From Pseudalkalibacillus sp052246725 (GTDB lineage Bacteria > Bacillota > Bacilli > Bacillales > Fictibacillaceae), in the NCBI GenBank assembly GCA_052246725.1, contig JBQQCL010000007.1: a DNA stretch of 64,000 nt; one strand, written 5' to 3'. The notes beneath the pieces were generated by a model. The model saw nothing but the letters and a program-made list of their open reading frames with translations. It had not been told where the DNA came from and did no database searches. Position 1 is the first letter of the stretch; every line of letters starts with the position of its first letter. The translations under genes and the position numbers were made by a program. Below are positions 53,688-62,719 of the stretch, in pieces.

Positions 53688-53873
53688 TTAGTGCCCGCCG
53701 CCCCAACCTCCAGTGTGGAAGATATCGATTACAGTCATCACCGTAAACCATCCGAACACTGCTGCAGTCAAGAAGGCAAAACCTAATGCAATGATATTTT
53801 TCCTTTTAAGTTCTCTAAATAACGCCCAGAGTGCGAAAAGGGTTACTAGGCCAAAGATGATTGCCAATGCCAT
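53688..53873 (-). CDS. yqgW: DUF2759 small membrane protein (YqgW)
   Basis: 61 residues with two hydrophobic helices and a terminal GGWGGGH, as in DUF2759 proteins. Function is unknown. The gene sits opposite yqgV, in its B. subtilis order. Confidence 0.75.
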   Translation of the reverse strand: MALAIIFGLVTLFALWALFRELKRKNIIALGFAFLTAAVFGWFTVMTVIDIFHTGGWGGGH

Positions 53874-54003
53874 AAACTTTCCCCCCTTATGTTGTTGTTT
53901 GTTAATATTACTATAACCTGTTTTTCCGATAACAATCTATGTAATAGAATGATTGCCTATCTTATTGTACCTGTTTTTTTTTCGATTGTCGAGATTCCAT
54001 TCC

Positions 54004-54480
54004 TTACAAAAGTGTGACGGAGACATCATAAGCAGAAACGATTTGCTTGACCAAGTCATCTTGTTGACGATCGGCAAAATAAATGATTGGATTGACTGAA
54101 TCATCGACGGCCACAATATGTTCCTCCAATTGAAGCATCGCCATTTTAGTCTGCTCTTCATTTCCTTCATCCATACGGAAAGGCACGGCCATTTCTTTAT
54201 AAAGATAGGCGTGATTCGAGGAGGATACGAACCCGTAATCTGTATTGAACGATGTGGTAGGAGACTGGAGAGGATAGAGCACATACGCTTCTTCAAATAG
54301 ATTATCTTCCTTAAAAAGGTCTTGAAGCGCTTGATATTCGGATTCAGATTGTACGATGCACAAGCGATCATCTCGATCAACAATCTTGGCTGTACTTGCA
54401 ATTTTCCGTACGAATTGGCTTATGAAACCAGGGGAATGCCCTCTTAATTCCCGATGCTCAACACCATAAACGATTTGCAT
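54004..54480 (-). CDS. Conserved protein of unknown function
   Basis: About 158 residues, soluble, beginning MQIVYGVEHRELRGHSP, with no signal peptide, helix or recognised motif. The ATG at 54480 is chosen over 54498 because GTGAGGGAG lies just upstream of it. Divergent from yqgX. Confidence 0.55.
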   Translation of the reverse strand: MQIVYGVEHRELRGHSPGFISQFVRKIASTAKIVDRDDRLCIVQSESEYQALQDLFKEDNLFEEAYVLYPLQSPTTSFNTDYGFVSSSNHAYLYKEMAVPFRMDEGNEEQTKMAMLQLEEHIVAVDDSVNPIIYFADRQQDDLVKQIVSAYDVSVTLL

Positions 54481-54599
54481 AGCTCCCTCACTTTCCATAC
54501 ACCCATAAAATTGGTATTGTATGAATGGAATATAACTTTAGATTTGAATTTACTATAGTGTAGAATAAAATAAGAAGATTGGCAATGGAGGCGATACAT

Positions 54600-55241
54600 A
54601 TGGAATGGAAACAACTTACTGTAGGTCCTGTACAAGCAAACTGTTATCTATTATGGAATGGGAAAAGGGAAGCATTGATCATCGATCCAGGAAGTGAAGG
54701 GGATCGAATAAACCAAGAGATAGAAACACTTGGTTTAAAGCCGTCTGCTATTCTGCTTACTCATGCCCATTTTGATCATATCGGCGCATTGGATGAAGTC
54801 CGTTCAAAGTGGCATGTTCCGGTATATCTTCATCAAGAAGAACTTGAATGGTTAGGGAATCCTGACCTTAATGGTTCTAGTTTCTTCCCTATGGTCCAAT
54901 CAGTTGTCATGAATGAAGCAGACCATGTATTGAAGGGTGGACAAAATCTCGAGATAGATGGCTTTTCATGCAAGGTCCTTTATACCCCTGGGCATTCACC
55001 TGGAAGTGTTTCGTTTTATTTCAAAGAAAGTGAGCTGGTGGTAAGCGGTGATGCGTTATTCATGGGAAGCATCGGCCGTACCGATTTACCGGGTGGTGAC
55101 CACAAACGCCTACTGAAAAGTATCCACAATCAGTTGCTGTCATTAGATGAAGAGACCCAGGTTCTTTCCGGACATGGTCCGTCAACGACGATCGGTGAAG
55201 AAATGAACTCAAATCCATTTTTGAATGGCTTTTCATTATGA
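54600..55241 (+). CDS. yqgX: MBL-fold hydrolase (YqgX, glyoxalase II-like)
   Basis: A 213-residue metallo-beta-lactamase-fold protein with the dinuclear metal motif H55-x-H57-x-D59-H60 in THAHFDHIG, a GHSPGSVSF His and a LSGHGP His near the C terminus. Proteins of this type hydrolyse thioesters such as S-lactoyl-thiols; the thiol is not shown by sequence. The ATG at 54600 follows GGAGGCGAT. Its stop overlaps the start of the next gene. Confidence 0.85.
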   Translation: MEWKQLTVGPVQANCYLLWNGKREALIIDPGSEGDRINQEIETLGLKPSAILLTHAHFDHIGALDEVRSKWHVPVYLHQEELEWLGNPDLNGSSFFPMVQSVVMNEADHVLKGGQNLEIDGFSCKVLYTPGHSPGSVSFYFKESELVVSGDALFMGSIGRTDLPGGDHKRLLKSIHNQLLSLDEETQVLSGHGPSTTIGEEMNSNPFLNGFSL

Positions 55242-56341
55242 CATATGATCAGATGACGATTGAAGAATTTCTTCACGAGAAAATTCAATCAAGCAACCAT
55301 AACAGGATCAGTTATGCCTGTTTTATGGAGACTGTCCTATATCATAAAATGGGATATTATCAAAAGGATGAAACAAAAATCGGAAAGGATGGCGATTTCT
55401 ATACGTCAAGTTCCATCCATCCCGTGTTCGCATGGGTATTTGCCGATTATTTTGATGCTTATTGTAAAGAAAAGAACCTTCCTTTTCATATATGTGAAAT
55501 AGGAGGAGGCGATGGTTCTTTTTCCAAACAAGTACTGGATTATTTCAAAAAAACCAAACCAGAACGCTATGGTGAATTGTCCTATTCTTTCATTGATGTA
55601 AGTGAAGAACATTTGAAAACAGCTAAGATGAACCTCGATCAGCATGAAAATGTCGAATTTCATTCATCATTTTCAAAATTTAAACAGCATCACAAGGGTT
55701 TTAAAGGAATCATTTTCTCCAATGAACTTCTGGATGCATTTCCTGTCCATGTTGTTGAGCAGCGAGAAGGGAAACTTCATGAGGTCATGCTTACGATGGA
55801 AGAGAATTTAGTGATGAAGGAAATAGTGCTACCAAGTGAGTGCGAGGAGATATTGCAATGGTTCGAATGGAGCGGGATTGCCCTTCCTGAAAACCACCGT
55901 TTCGAGGTTCCTTTGAAAATGATGGAATGGCTCTCTGAAATAGCCGGGATACTTTCAAAAGGGTTATTAATAACGGTTGATTATGGGTACCAAAACAAAG
56001 AATTGTTGGATTCTGCTCTTCGAAACGGGAGCTTGAGGGGGTACCTTGATCATCAGCTTATCGAGAATCCACTTTTACACCCTGGAAAGATGGATTTGAC
56101 AGCTCACATACTACTCGATTCGTTAGTTAAAAGAGGAGAGGAAATGGGATTGTGTAAGCATTATCTAGGTAAGCAGAGAGAGTTTTTATTGGAAAATGGA
56201 TTATTTGATCATTTGGTAGAGCACGATAACCGCGATCCATTTTCTGATGAAAGCAGGTTGAACCGAGCGATCCGTTCTTTTGTGACCCCAGGGGGCATCA
56301 GTGATGCGTTCCATGTCATCATTCAAGAAAAAGCGCATTAA
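55238..56341 (+). CDS. MidA/DUF185-family SAM-dependent methyltransferase
   Basis: A 367-residue protein of the MidA/NDUFAF7 family: GKDGDFYTSSSIHPVFAWV near the N terminus, ICEIGGGDGSFSKQVL (SAM motif I), IIFSNELLDAFPVHVV and LLITVDYGYQNKEL. The mitochondrial relative methylates an arginine in complex I; the bacterial substrate is unknown. Translationally coupled to yqgX (ATGA overlap). A strong terminator follows. Confidence 0.88.
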   Translation: MTYDQMTIEEFLHEKIQSSNHNRISYACFMETVLYHKMGYYQKDETKIGKDGDFYTSSSIHPVFAWVFADYFDAYCKEKNLPFHICEIGGGDGSFSKQVLDYFKKTKPERYGELSYSFIDVSEEHLKTAKMNLDQHENVEFHSSFSKFKQHHKGFKGIIFSNELLDAFPVHVVEQREGKLHEVMLTMEENLVMKEIVLPSECEEILQWFEWSGIALPENHRFEVPLKMMEWLSEIAGILSKGLLITVDYGYQNKELLDSALRNGSLRGYLDHQLIENPLLHPGKMDLTAHILLDSLVKRGEEMGLCKHYLGKQREFLLENGLFDHLVEHDNRDPFSDESRLNRAIRSFVTPGGISDAFHVIIQEKAH

Positions 56342-56371
56342 AAAAGATGGACTGAATTGTCCATCTTTTTT
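56341..56371. terminator. Bidirectional terminator between the MidA gene and yqgY
   Basis: AAAAAGATGGAC and GTCCATCTTTTT pair around TGAATT. Confidence 0.8.
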
Positions 56372-56380
56372 GTGTACAGA

Positions 56381-56626
56381 TTAATGCCCGCCTGAACCAG
56401 GTGTCATCATGAATGTGCTCCAGTACGTGAAACCGATAAAGAAGACTGTTAAGTAGGCACCAAAAATATAAATATACATTCTTTCAGATAGGTTAAGGTA
56501 TCCAAGTGCAACAAACATTACCGTTTGTCCTACGAACAGAAGGGAAAACGCTTGCATATCACCAACATAAGCCATTACAGCGATGACTGCCGTCCAAAAT
56601 CCCATCATGCGGTACATTCTTGCCAT
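56381..56626 (-). CDS. yqgY: DUF2626 small membrane protein (YqgY)
   Basis: 81 residues with three hydrophobic helices and a GSGGH end, beginning MARMYRMMGFWTAV. The ATG at 56626 has AAAGGAGGATTAC upstream; the longer frame from 56674 does not. Function is unknown. Same place as in B. subtilis, before comGA. Confidence 0.75.
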   Translation of the reverse strand: MARMYRMMGFWTAVIAVMAYVGDMQAFSLLFVGQTVMFVALGYLNLSERMYIYIFGAYLTVFFIGFTYWSTFMMTPGSGGH

Positions 56627-56801
56627 ATGTAATCCTCCTTTGCAGCAATGATCATTACGGATAGATAAGTGCATTTAACGATTTTCCATCCAAAATAAAT
56701 GGACTCTTTTAGTATTATAAATCAAATGAATGAAAAAAGTAAATTACAATTGCTATGTCAATTTTGTGTCGATGCTATAAATAATTCCAAGCTACATATA
56801 G

Positions 56802-56807
56802 TATAAT
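56802..56807 (+). promoter_or_regulatory. -10 element of the comG operon promoter
   Basis: TATAAT with no good -35 hexamer at the right distance, as expected for an activator-dependent (ComK) promoter. No convincing ComK AT-box pair was found. Confidence 0.4.
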
Positions 56808-56905
56808 GGCAATTTGAAAAAATATACAGGATTTTTAATATAAAAAAGAGGATAATTTTTAAAAATGTCGAACTAGTCATATACTTCCCGAAAGAAGGTG
56901 GTTTT

Positions 56906-57988
56906 ATAGAAATAAACGTCGAAACAAAGAGTGAAAAATTGGTATTACAAGCTATTTCAATGCGTGCAACCGATCTACATGTTATTCCGAAGCATCGGTT
57001 TGCTACCATTCAAGCAAGAATCGACCAACGATTATTCACCCTTGAAGAAGTGCCGTTGAAACAAAGTGAACGCCTCATATCCCACTTCAAGTACTTAGCA
57101 GGAATGGATATCGGTGAAAGGCGAAAGCCCCAGAACGGTTCAATTCATCATTATCTCCCCTTAAATGGCAATATTCATTTAAGGCTTTCTACTTTACCAT
57201 CAGCTTACAACGAAGCTCTAGCTATCCGAATTCTGCCTCAAAATGATGCAAATACCTACTCAAAGCTTTCTATTTTCCCAAATACACTCAAAAACATTTA
57301 CAACCTTCTCACACGATCTCAAGGATTAATATTGTTCGCAGGTCCCACTGGGTCTGGAAAAACAACCCTCCTCTACTCCTTATTGAAAGAATCCCAATAT
57401 CAAATGAAACGACAGGTCATCACTCTGGAAGATCCTATTGAAAAAAGAATGGACAGCTTGCTGCAAATTGAAATCAATGAACCAGCAGGGGTAACCTATT
57501 TAGATGGGTTCAAGTCGATTTTACGTCACGACCCAGATGTCATCATGATCGGAGAAATACGAGATGAAGCTACGGCTCATTTAGCGATACGTGCCTCTCT
57601 TACAGGTCATCTCGTCTTATCGACACTTCACGCCAAAGACACCATTGGATGTCTCTATCGGCTACTAGAATTTGGATTGAAATTTGAGGACTTGAAGCAA
57701 ACGTTACTTGGAATCGTTTCACAAAGGTTATGTGATATGACTTGTCAATATTGTAGCGGGGAATGTTCTTTTTATTGCATGATGAGGAGGGAGAACCGCC
57801 GGATGGGGATCTATGAAACCTTATATGGAGAAATACTAGAAGAAACAATGACTGCAATTGAAAACAAAAAGGACCAACTAAAACAATTCCCTCATCTGCA
57901 TGATTATCAAATTCGTGCGATGGCAATGGGATTTACACCCATGCAGCCATTTAGCATTAAGAAAGATAGCCGTTATGAGAAGGCATAA
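56906..57988 (+). CDS. comGA: Competence pseudopilus assembly ATPase ComGA
   Basis: About 360 residues, a traffic ATPase of the PilB/GspE family that powers the pseudopilus. It has ISMRATDLHVIP, FKYLAGMDIGERRKPQNG, Walker A AGPTGSGKTT, Walker B/Asp box ILRHDPDVIMIGEIRD, the His box and a C-terminal zinc motif (CDMTCQYC). There is no ATG or GTG. The best ribosome-binding site, AGAAGGTGG, stands before an in-frame ATA at 56906, which gives an N terminus alignable with B. subtilis ComGA. TTG at 56939 is the first conventional start, but has no site and removes 11 residues. Confidence 0.85.
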   Translation: MEINVETKSEKLVLQAISMRATDLHVIPKHRFATIQARIDQRLFTLEEVPLKQSERLISHFKYLAGMDIGERRKPQNGSIHHYLPLNGNIHLRLSTLPSAYNEALAIRILPQNDANTYSKLSIFPNTLKNIYNLLTRSQGLILFAGPTGSGKTTLLYSLLKESQYQMKRQVITLEDPIEKRMDSLLQIEINEPAGVTYLDGFKSILRHDPDVIMIGEIRDEATAHLAIRASLTGHLVLSTLHAKDTIGCLYRLLEFGLKFEDLKQTLLGIVSQRLCDMTCQYCSGECSFYCMMRRENRRMGIYETLYGEILEETMTAIENKKDQLKQFPHLHDYQIRAMAMGFTPMQPFSIKKDSRYEKA

Positions 57989-59007
57989 ATGGAATAGCAC
58001 CCAGCAAGCAGTCTTTCTGAAAAATCTCGGAACCTTACTTGATAAAGGATATTCGATTTCCGAATCGCTGACGTTACTGAGCCTTCAAAATAAACGTAAT
58101 GCCTCCGCTACGATCAAAACGATCAAAGAAGACCTTGTTAAAGGAAAACCTTTATTCGAGTCTCTCGAAAGGGCAAAGAATTCCTTCAGATATATTAGGT
58201 TACCTTTATTTTGCTTCTGAACAAGGAAATCTTTCATTCGGATTACTTGAAGGCAGTTGCATTCTTCAAAAACGTGAAGAGTTGAAGAAATCACTCCTGC
58301 AATCAATCCGTTATCCTGCAGTCCTTCTCGGGACTTTGAGTGTAATGATGTTTTTCATGCTTAAATTCCTATTTCCTCAGTTTTCGAAGCTTTTTCAATC
58401 AGTAAACCTCTCCCTCCCTGCACACACCCTCTATTTAATTACGTTTCTAGAATTCATCCCAGTCCTCATCTATTTGACTCTCACATTGTTCATTCTGCTG
58501 TTTGTTATTCTCCATTTTCGCTTCAAACATAAAAGCGCCCATGACAAAATCTGTTTCTGGTTACGGTTTCCTTTCGTGCGAGAGGTTTTGAAGATTGTTT
58601 TGACACAATATTTTTCATTTCAAATCGGTCATTTGTTGAAAGGTGGATTGTCGTTGACAAATGCGCTTCAACTGTTTGAACAACAGAGCTTTTCGATCTT
58701 TTTCCAGGAAGAAGGTACCATCCTTAAAGCCGATTTGAGGAAAGGAAAATCTTTAAGTGAAGCCTTTGAGGAAAAACCTTACTTTTTACCAGAGCTCGCC
58801 CAGGTCACATTCTTTGGCCAGTCTAATGGAAAATTAGGTGAAGAATTGGTGCTCTATAGTGAAATGTTACTTGAGAATGCTGAGGAACGGCTGAGAGGAT
58901 TGTTAACGCTCATTCAGCCTGTCATGTTTGCAGTGATCGGATCGATTGTATTGATTCTTTTCCTGTCAGTGATGATTCCTGTTTTTCAACTCTTTCAATC
59001 ACTTTGA
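57975..59007 (+). pseudogene. comGB: Competence pseudopilus membrane platform protein ComGB, frameshifted
   Basis: The first frame runs from ATG 57975 (overlapping the comGA stop) for 82 codons, giving the ComGB N terminus through KGKPLFESLE, then stops at 58220. The second frame continues with SKGQRIPSDILGYLYFASEQ and the three GspF-like helices to 59007. Two extra bases (one more TC unit) in the TCTCTC tract at about 58160-58165 would join them into about 344 residues, the family length. ComGB is needed for pseudopilus assembly. Confidence 0.85.
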
Positions 59008-59026
59008 ATAAGAAGGGAGAAATACC

Positions 59027-59341
59027 ATGGGTGATCAGAGTTCGTATGAAAATGGATTTACATTGATCGAAATGTTGATTGTCATTCTCATCATTTCGAT
59101 TCTGTTGTTGATTGCAGTTCCGAATATGACTAAGAACAATGATGTCGTAAAAGATAAAAGTTGTGAGGCTACCGTTCAATTGGTACAGAGCCAGGTGGCA
59201 GCTTATCAAGTCGAACATGATAACTTGCCCGAAAATCTTGAACAACTGACCGATTATATTGATTCAGATGAAATAAAATGTCCAGGAGATTCAGAGGTCT
59301 TAAATTATGATTCAGAAACCGGAAAAGTCAGCAGACCATAA
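59027..59341 (+). CDS. comGC: Major competence pseudopilin ComGC
   Basis: A 104-residue prepilin cleaved by ComC. The processing site and hydrophobic helix are NGFTLIEMLIVILIISI with Glu5 intact. Two cysteines (KSCEATV and IKCPGD) match the intramolecular disulfide of ComGC. AGAAGGGAGAAATACC precedes the ATG. Its end overlaps comGD. Confidence 0.92.
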   Translation: MGDQSSYENGFTLIEMLIVILIISILLLIAVPNMTKNNDVVKDKSCEATVQLVQSQVAAYQVEHDNLPENLEQLTDYIDSDEIKCPGDSEVLNYDSETGKVSRP

Positions 59342-59774
59342 TGAAAAAGGTTATACGATGATCGAGCTTATGATGGTTCTTTCGATACTTGTTGTCATGA
59401 CTGGTGTAGTTGTCATCAATATGATTCCGATGAAGGATAGCAGGGAGATTAAACAGTTCATCCAACTGCTGACGTCTGATCTGCATTACGCTCAACAATA
59501 TGCTTTAACAGAACAAATCAAAGTACAGATCAAATTCAATAATGCAAGTAAACAATACACCCTGGAAACAGACTCCAGGAATAAGGAAAAAATCAAGACC
59601 ATCCAGTTTCCTGAAGGTGTTTATTTTGAAGAATTGACTTCAAGTTTGGAACTGGAATATGGGGTGAATGGGACGATCCAAAAAGGAGGAACGATGTTGT
59701 TACGTACCAAAAAAGAAACCTATAAGATCGTCTTTCTTCTCGGAAAGGGCCGTTTTTATATTGAAAAGTTGTAG
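59307..59774 (+). CDS. comGD: Minor pseudopilin ComGD
   Basis: 155 residues with prepilin motif EKGYTMIELMMVLSILVV (processing after Gly, Glu5 present). It overlaps comGC by 35 bases and comGE by 14, the usual tight packing of comG. The longer leader (about 15 residues) before the motif is normal for ComGD. Confidence 0.85.
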   Translation: MIQKPEKSADHNEKGYTMIELMMVLSILVVMTGVVVINMIPMKDSREIKQFIQLLTSDLHYAQQYALTEQIKVQIKFNNASKQYTLETDSRNKEKIKTIQFPEGVYFEELTSSLELEYGVNGTIQKGGTMLLRTKKETYKIVFLLGKGRFYIEKL

Positions 59775-60087
59775 TGGTTTCACCCTTATTGATGCCATGC
59801 TTGGTATGAGTATATTTATGTTTACCGTATTTTGGATTACCCCTCATCTTACCGGTATATATTCAGAAAGGATTACTATCAAACAAGAGGAGTTTGCAAT
59901 TGAAAAATGCCATACTTTACTACAGGATTGGAAAATAGGGAAGTCAGAGCCAGAAGAAAGGTTACTAGAAGTGAATGGGATAGAATATAACGTCACCACT
60001 AACAGATTGGAATCAGACCATATTGAAATTTGTTTAGATTGGATTGGAGCGAATGGACGAGCAAAGTCAATTTGTGGCAAAGCATGA
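59761..60087 (+). CDS. comGE: Minor pseudopilin ComGE
   Basis: About 108 residues from TTG at 59761, which follows GGAAAGGGCC. The prepilin motif is CSGFTLIDAMLGMSIF, with Asp in place of the usual Glu5. The longer frame from 59668 lies wholly inside comGD and is rejected as a start. Confidence 0.75.
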   Translation: MKSCSGFTLIDAMLGMSIFMFTVFWITPHLTGIYSERITIKQEEFAIEKCHTLLQDWKIGKSEPEERLLEVNGIEYNVTTNRLESDHIEICLDWIGANGRAKSICGKA

Positions 60088-60514
60088 AGGTGGTTATACA
60101 CTCTTGGAAATGATTATATCTTTAACTATTTTTCTCACATTGGCAGCGTTGACTCCGTTGATGTTTTCTGCGATATTTTCTACAAGTGGACGACCTCTTA
60201 ATCATCAGGAAATCAGTTTGTTTTTTGAACAGGCCGATAAAGAGTTGCAAGGAACAATCAGTGTTGAAAAGCGTTGGGATCGGTTATATTTGATGCAGCC
60301 TGATGGAAAGGAAATATCCTATGAGAAATATGGTGATCGCATTGTCCGGAAGGTAAATGGGGCTGGTTTTGAAGTCATCTTACAGGACATCCAGCGTTTT
60401 CGAGCGGAGCATGATCAGTATTCTGTGGAACTGATTGTCCAGGCTCATGAACGTTCATTCACACATAAAGCGATTCTCATTCAACCCTACCTCAATCAAT
60501 GGAGGACACCATGA
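60053..60514 (+). CDS. comGF: Minor pseudopilin ComGF
   Basis: About 153 residues with prepilin motif EGGYTLLEMIISLTIFL and a C-terminal ComGF-like region (FRAEHDQYSVELIVQAHER). The ATG at 60053 overlaps comGE; a GGAG lies four bases upstream. It is the fourth prepilin-like gene in the operon. Confidence 0.82.
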   Translation: MDEQSQFVAKHEGGYTLLEMIISLTIFLTLAALTPLMFSAIFSTSGRPLNHQEISLFFEQADKELQGTISVEKRWDRLYLMQPDGKEISYEKYGDRIVRKVNGAGFEVILQDIQRFRAEHDQYSVELIVQAHERSFTHKAILIQPYLNQWRTP

Positions 60515-60891
60515 AAGAGGAAGGGGGTTACATGACTGCTTTCTCTATCATCATCTCTCTCATCCTTCTATCGGTAACGATGTATAATATCAAAATCTTG
60601 GATAGTGAAAGACAGTTTCATGAAAAACGTCTCATTTGGTTTAAAGCTGATGTTACATTAGAATTAGCAAGAGATGAAGTTTTCAACAACCTTCTGTCCG
60701 GAAACATCCAGGCAGACGATGAAGGTTCCCTTAGCTTCCCATATGGAATAGTGGATTACAAAGTCACCCAAATGCCGGATGACATTTATGCAGTCCGTTT
60801 TGATCTACAGTTGAACGAAAGTGGAAGAAAGACAGGTTTATTGTATTATAATTATGTTAACCAAGAAGTTGTACAATGGATGGTGGTATAG
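60511..60891 (+). CDS. comGG: Competence protein ComGG
   Basis: About 126 residues. After MKEEGGYMTAFSIIISLI, a prepilin-like hydrophobic segment without a Glu5, comes a soluble domain. ComGG is the most divergent minor pseudopilin. The ATG at 60511 follows GGAGGACACC and overlaps the comGF stop. Confidence 0.78.
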   Translation: MKEEGGYMTAFSIIISLILLSVTMYNIKILDSERQFHEKRLIWFKADVTLELARDEVFNNLLSGNIQADDEGSLSFPYGIVDYKVTQMPDDIYAVRFDLQLNESGRKTGLLYYNYVNQEVVQWMVV

Positions 60892-61391
60892 TGAAAGCAA
60901 TCTATTTAACAGGATTCATGGCAGCAGGAAAAACTTCAGTAGGAAAAGAATTAGCACAAAAGATGAATGTTCAGGTCATTGATTTGGATAACTATATTGA
61001 AGAGAAATTGGCTTGGGCGATTCCTTCCATTTTTGAACGAAAAGGAGAAGTCTATTTTCGAGATGAAGAGCAGCGTGCACTTCAAGAATTACCTACATCT
61101 GATGTGATCATTACTACAGGTGGGGGAGCGGTTGTAAGGAAAGAAAATCGCACTCATATGAAGAAGCATGGATATGTCATCTATTTAGAAGCGGAAGTCG
61201 ACACGATTTATGAGAGGCTTTCACAGCTAGATGATCGCCCCCTCGCAAAAGGGAAAACGAAAAATGAAATTCAACAGTTGGCTGAGAAAAGACAACCTTA
61301 TTATGAGGACGCTGATTTAATGATTCAAACAGATGGAAAGTCTGTCGACCAGATTGCAGAAGAAATTGTTGCATGGATAAAAACACTCTAA
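60891..61391 (+). CDS. aroK: Shikimate kinase
   Basis: About 166 residues, a P-loop kinase that phosphorylates shikimate with ATP in the aromatic amino acid pathway. The P-loop is GFMAAGKTSVG, the shikimate site is VIDLDNYIEE and ITTGGGAVVRKENR, and the lid is RPLAK. The GTG at 60891 overlaps the comGG stop and gives MKAIYLTGF, the usual start. Length is normal. Confidence 0.9.
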   Translation: MKAIYLTGFMAAGKTSVGKELAQKMNVQVIDLDNYIEEKLAWAIPSIFERKGEVYFRDEEQRALQELPTSDVIITTGGGAVVRKENRTHMKKHGYVIYLEAEVDTIYERLSQLDDRPLAKGKTKNEIQQLAEKRQPYYEDADLMIQTDGKSVDQIAEEIVAWIKTL

Positions 61392-61427
61392 ATTGTCTAA
61401 AATGAGTAATAAAAACGGGTGATTTCG

Positions 61428-61604
61428 GTGTCGACGAATGATTTCGTAAAATTCCTGACGCAACAATTTGTACGGTATGTAGATCAACCCAAGAAAGACC
61501 GGGTAGAGCAGAGAAAAACACGTAAAGAACATAAACCGCCACGTTCCGTTAAATGGTTCGGTTTATTACCGATGGCGATTACAATGTTCATAAAACGAAA
61601 ATGA
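61428..61604 (+). CDS. yqzE: YqzE-family protein
   Basis: A 58-residue basic protein: NDFVKFLTQQFVRYVDQPKK then an Arg/Lys-rich linker and a hydrophobic end WFGLLPMAITMFIKR. It matches B. subtilis YqzE, encoded next to comGG and of unknown role. The start is GTG at 61428 with GGTGAT upstream. The GTG at 61419 is less likely. Confidence 0.78.
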   Translation: MSTNDFVKFLTQQFVRYVDQPKKDRVEQRKTRKEHKPPRSVKWFGLLPMAITMFIKRK

Positions 61605-61610
61605 AAAAAA

Positions 61611-61645
61611 TGAGGGATCGGCCATCTTGGTCGCTCCCTCATTTT
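61611..61645 (+). terminator. Terminator after yqzE
   Basis: TGAGGGATCGGCC pairs with GGTCGCTCCCTCA with a few wobbles, followed by TTTTC. Confidence 0.7.
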
Positions 61646-61649
61646 CATT

Positions 61650-61872
61650 GGCTGTGTTCGCAAACTTTGTTGCTCTTGAAAGTCGTTGATTTCCGCTCCA
61701 GGATGTTCGCTTTCCTCGGGGCGTGCGGTGAGCCCATTCGTCGCTTTGCGACATTGAATGGTCTCACCTGTCCCGCTGATCCCGTAGGAGTCTCGCACCT
61801 TGCTCTCCAATCAACTTGCAAAAGGTGTTTTTTAAAAAATGACTCAAAAGCAACAATCTTTAAAAAAGAGCT
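61650..61872 (-). repeat. Dispersed repeat A, copy A5 (short form, inverted)
   Basis: The reverse complement reads from AGCTCTTTTTTAAAG through the GCGAGACTCCTACGGG core to GGAAATCAACGACTTT and GAACACAGCC. The centre matches A4, including GGACAGGTGAGACCATTCAA. It lies between the convergent yqzE and yqhG. Confidence 0.8.
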
Positions 61873-61921
61873 TTTGCATTTAACTTATTTGCAAGCTACT
61901 ACCGCTTTTGCTGAAAGAGCT

Positions 61922-62719
61922 CTAATTCATCATTGTACTATTAGACAGATAGAACATGCCGCCGTTGATGATTTGTACGACTGCTTTAGGTTCATAAAGG
62001 TCTTTCAGCGCTTGTTTCTCCAAATGATAGCTTTCCGGGAGTTCCTCAGCATCCTGATAAAAGTGATCCAACAGTTCTTCATCTTCCTTCCACCGTTTTC
62101 TGGCTTCAATTGACCATTGTGGATCATCGGATTCAATGACGTGGTCGATGTATTGTTCGATTCTTTTGATGCCGCTGACAGGTTTGACCAAGGAACTCAT
62201 CGTGTAACAATAGTCCGGAATTTTCGGGGTCAAAGGTTTAGATTCCAATAAGCCCTGAAATTCACTCACCATCATCCCATTGATCAGATTTAAACCGATC
62301 GAATGGAGAAAATCCTTCTTCCGATCACATTGATACGAGACCTTTATATTCAAGCCTAGCCACGGAACCAGTGGGACATACGAACTTTCATTCTGCTGGA
62401 CGTTCTCGAAAAGCCGGATATATGAGCCGAGCTGACGAGTCGATTGGAAAATCTGGTGCAGCCTCGGCGACCCGAAGTGAATGAATTCACCTTCCGTATC
62501 ATCTTCTGTTTGTTCCGTCTTCAACATCAGTTTCATCGGATTCGGATCTGCCCCTGTCAACTCTTGATAATGCCAATAAAAAGGGCGGTTCATCAATAGC
62601 TTATCCAGTTCAATCGTTAGCTGTACATGAAGCAGATGGTTGTCTCGGCGTTCAAGGATCTCACATTCATTTGCTGTGAAATAACGATCCAAAAATTCAT
62701 GAATGTCCTTCTGAAGCAT
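61922..62719 (-). CDS. yqhG: YqhG-family protein
   Basis: About 265 residues with the DUF (YqhG) pattern: RPFYWHYQELTG near the N terminus and LGLNLINGMMV in the middle. No signal or membrane segment. Function is unknown. It is cotranscribed with the yqhH helicase, overlapping its end. The ATG at 62719 has AGGGGG six bases upstream; three earlier ATG codons do not. Confidence 0.82.
   Translation of the reverse strand: MLQKDIHEFLDRYFTANECEILERRDNHLLHVQLTIELDKLLMNRPFYWHYQELTGADPNPMKLMLKTEQTEDDTEGEFIHFGSPRLHQIFQSTRQLGSYIRLFENVQQNESSYVPLVPWLGLNIKVSYQCDRKKDFLHSIGLNLINGMMVSEFQGLLESKPLTPKIPDYCYTMSSLVKPVSGIKRIEQYIDHVIESDDPQWSIEARKRWKEDEELLDHFYQDAEELPESYHLEKQALKDLYEPKAVVQIINGGMFYLSNSTMMN

Noticed and set aside
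56690..56900. ComK boxes upstream of comGA
   Set aside because: A and T runs are present, but no pair of AAAA-N5-TTTT motifs with correct spacing was found.
61553..62113. 186-codon frame through repeat A5 into yqhG
   Set aside because: Antisense to yqhG and composed largely of repeat sequence.
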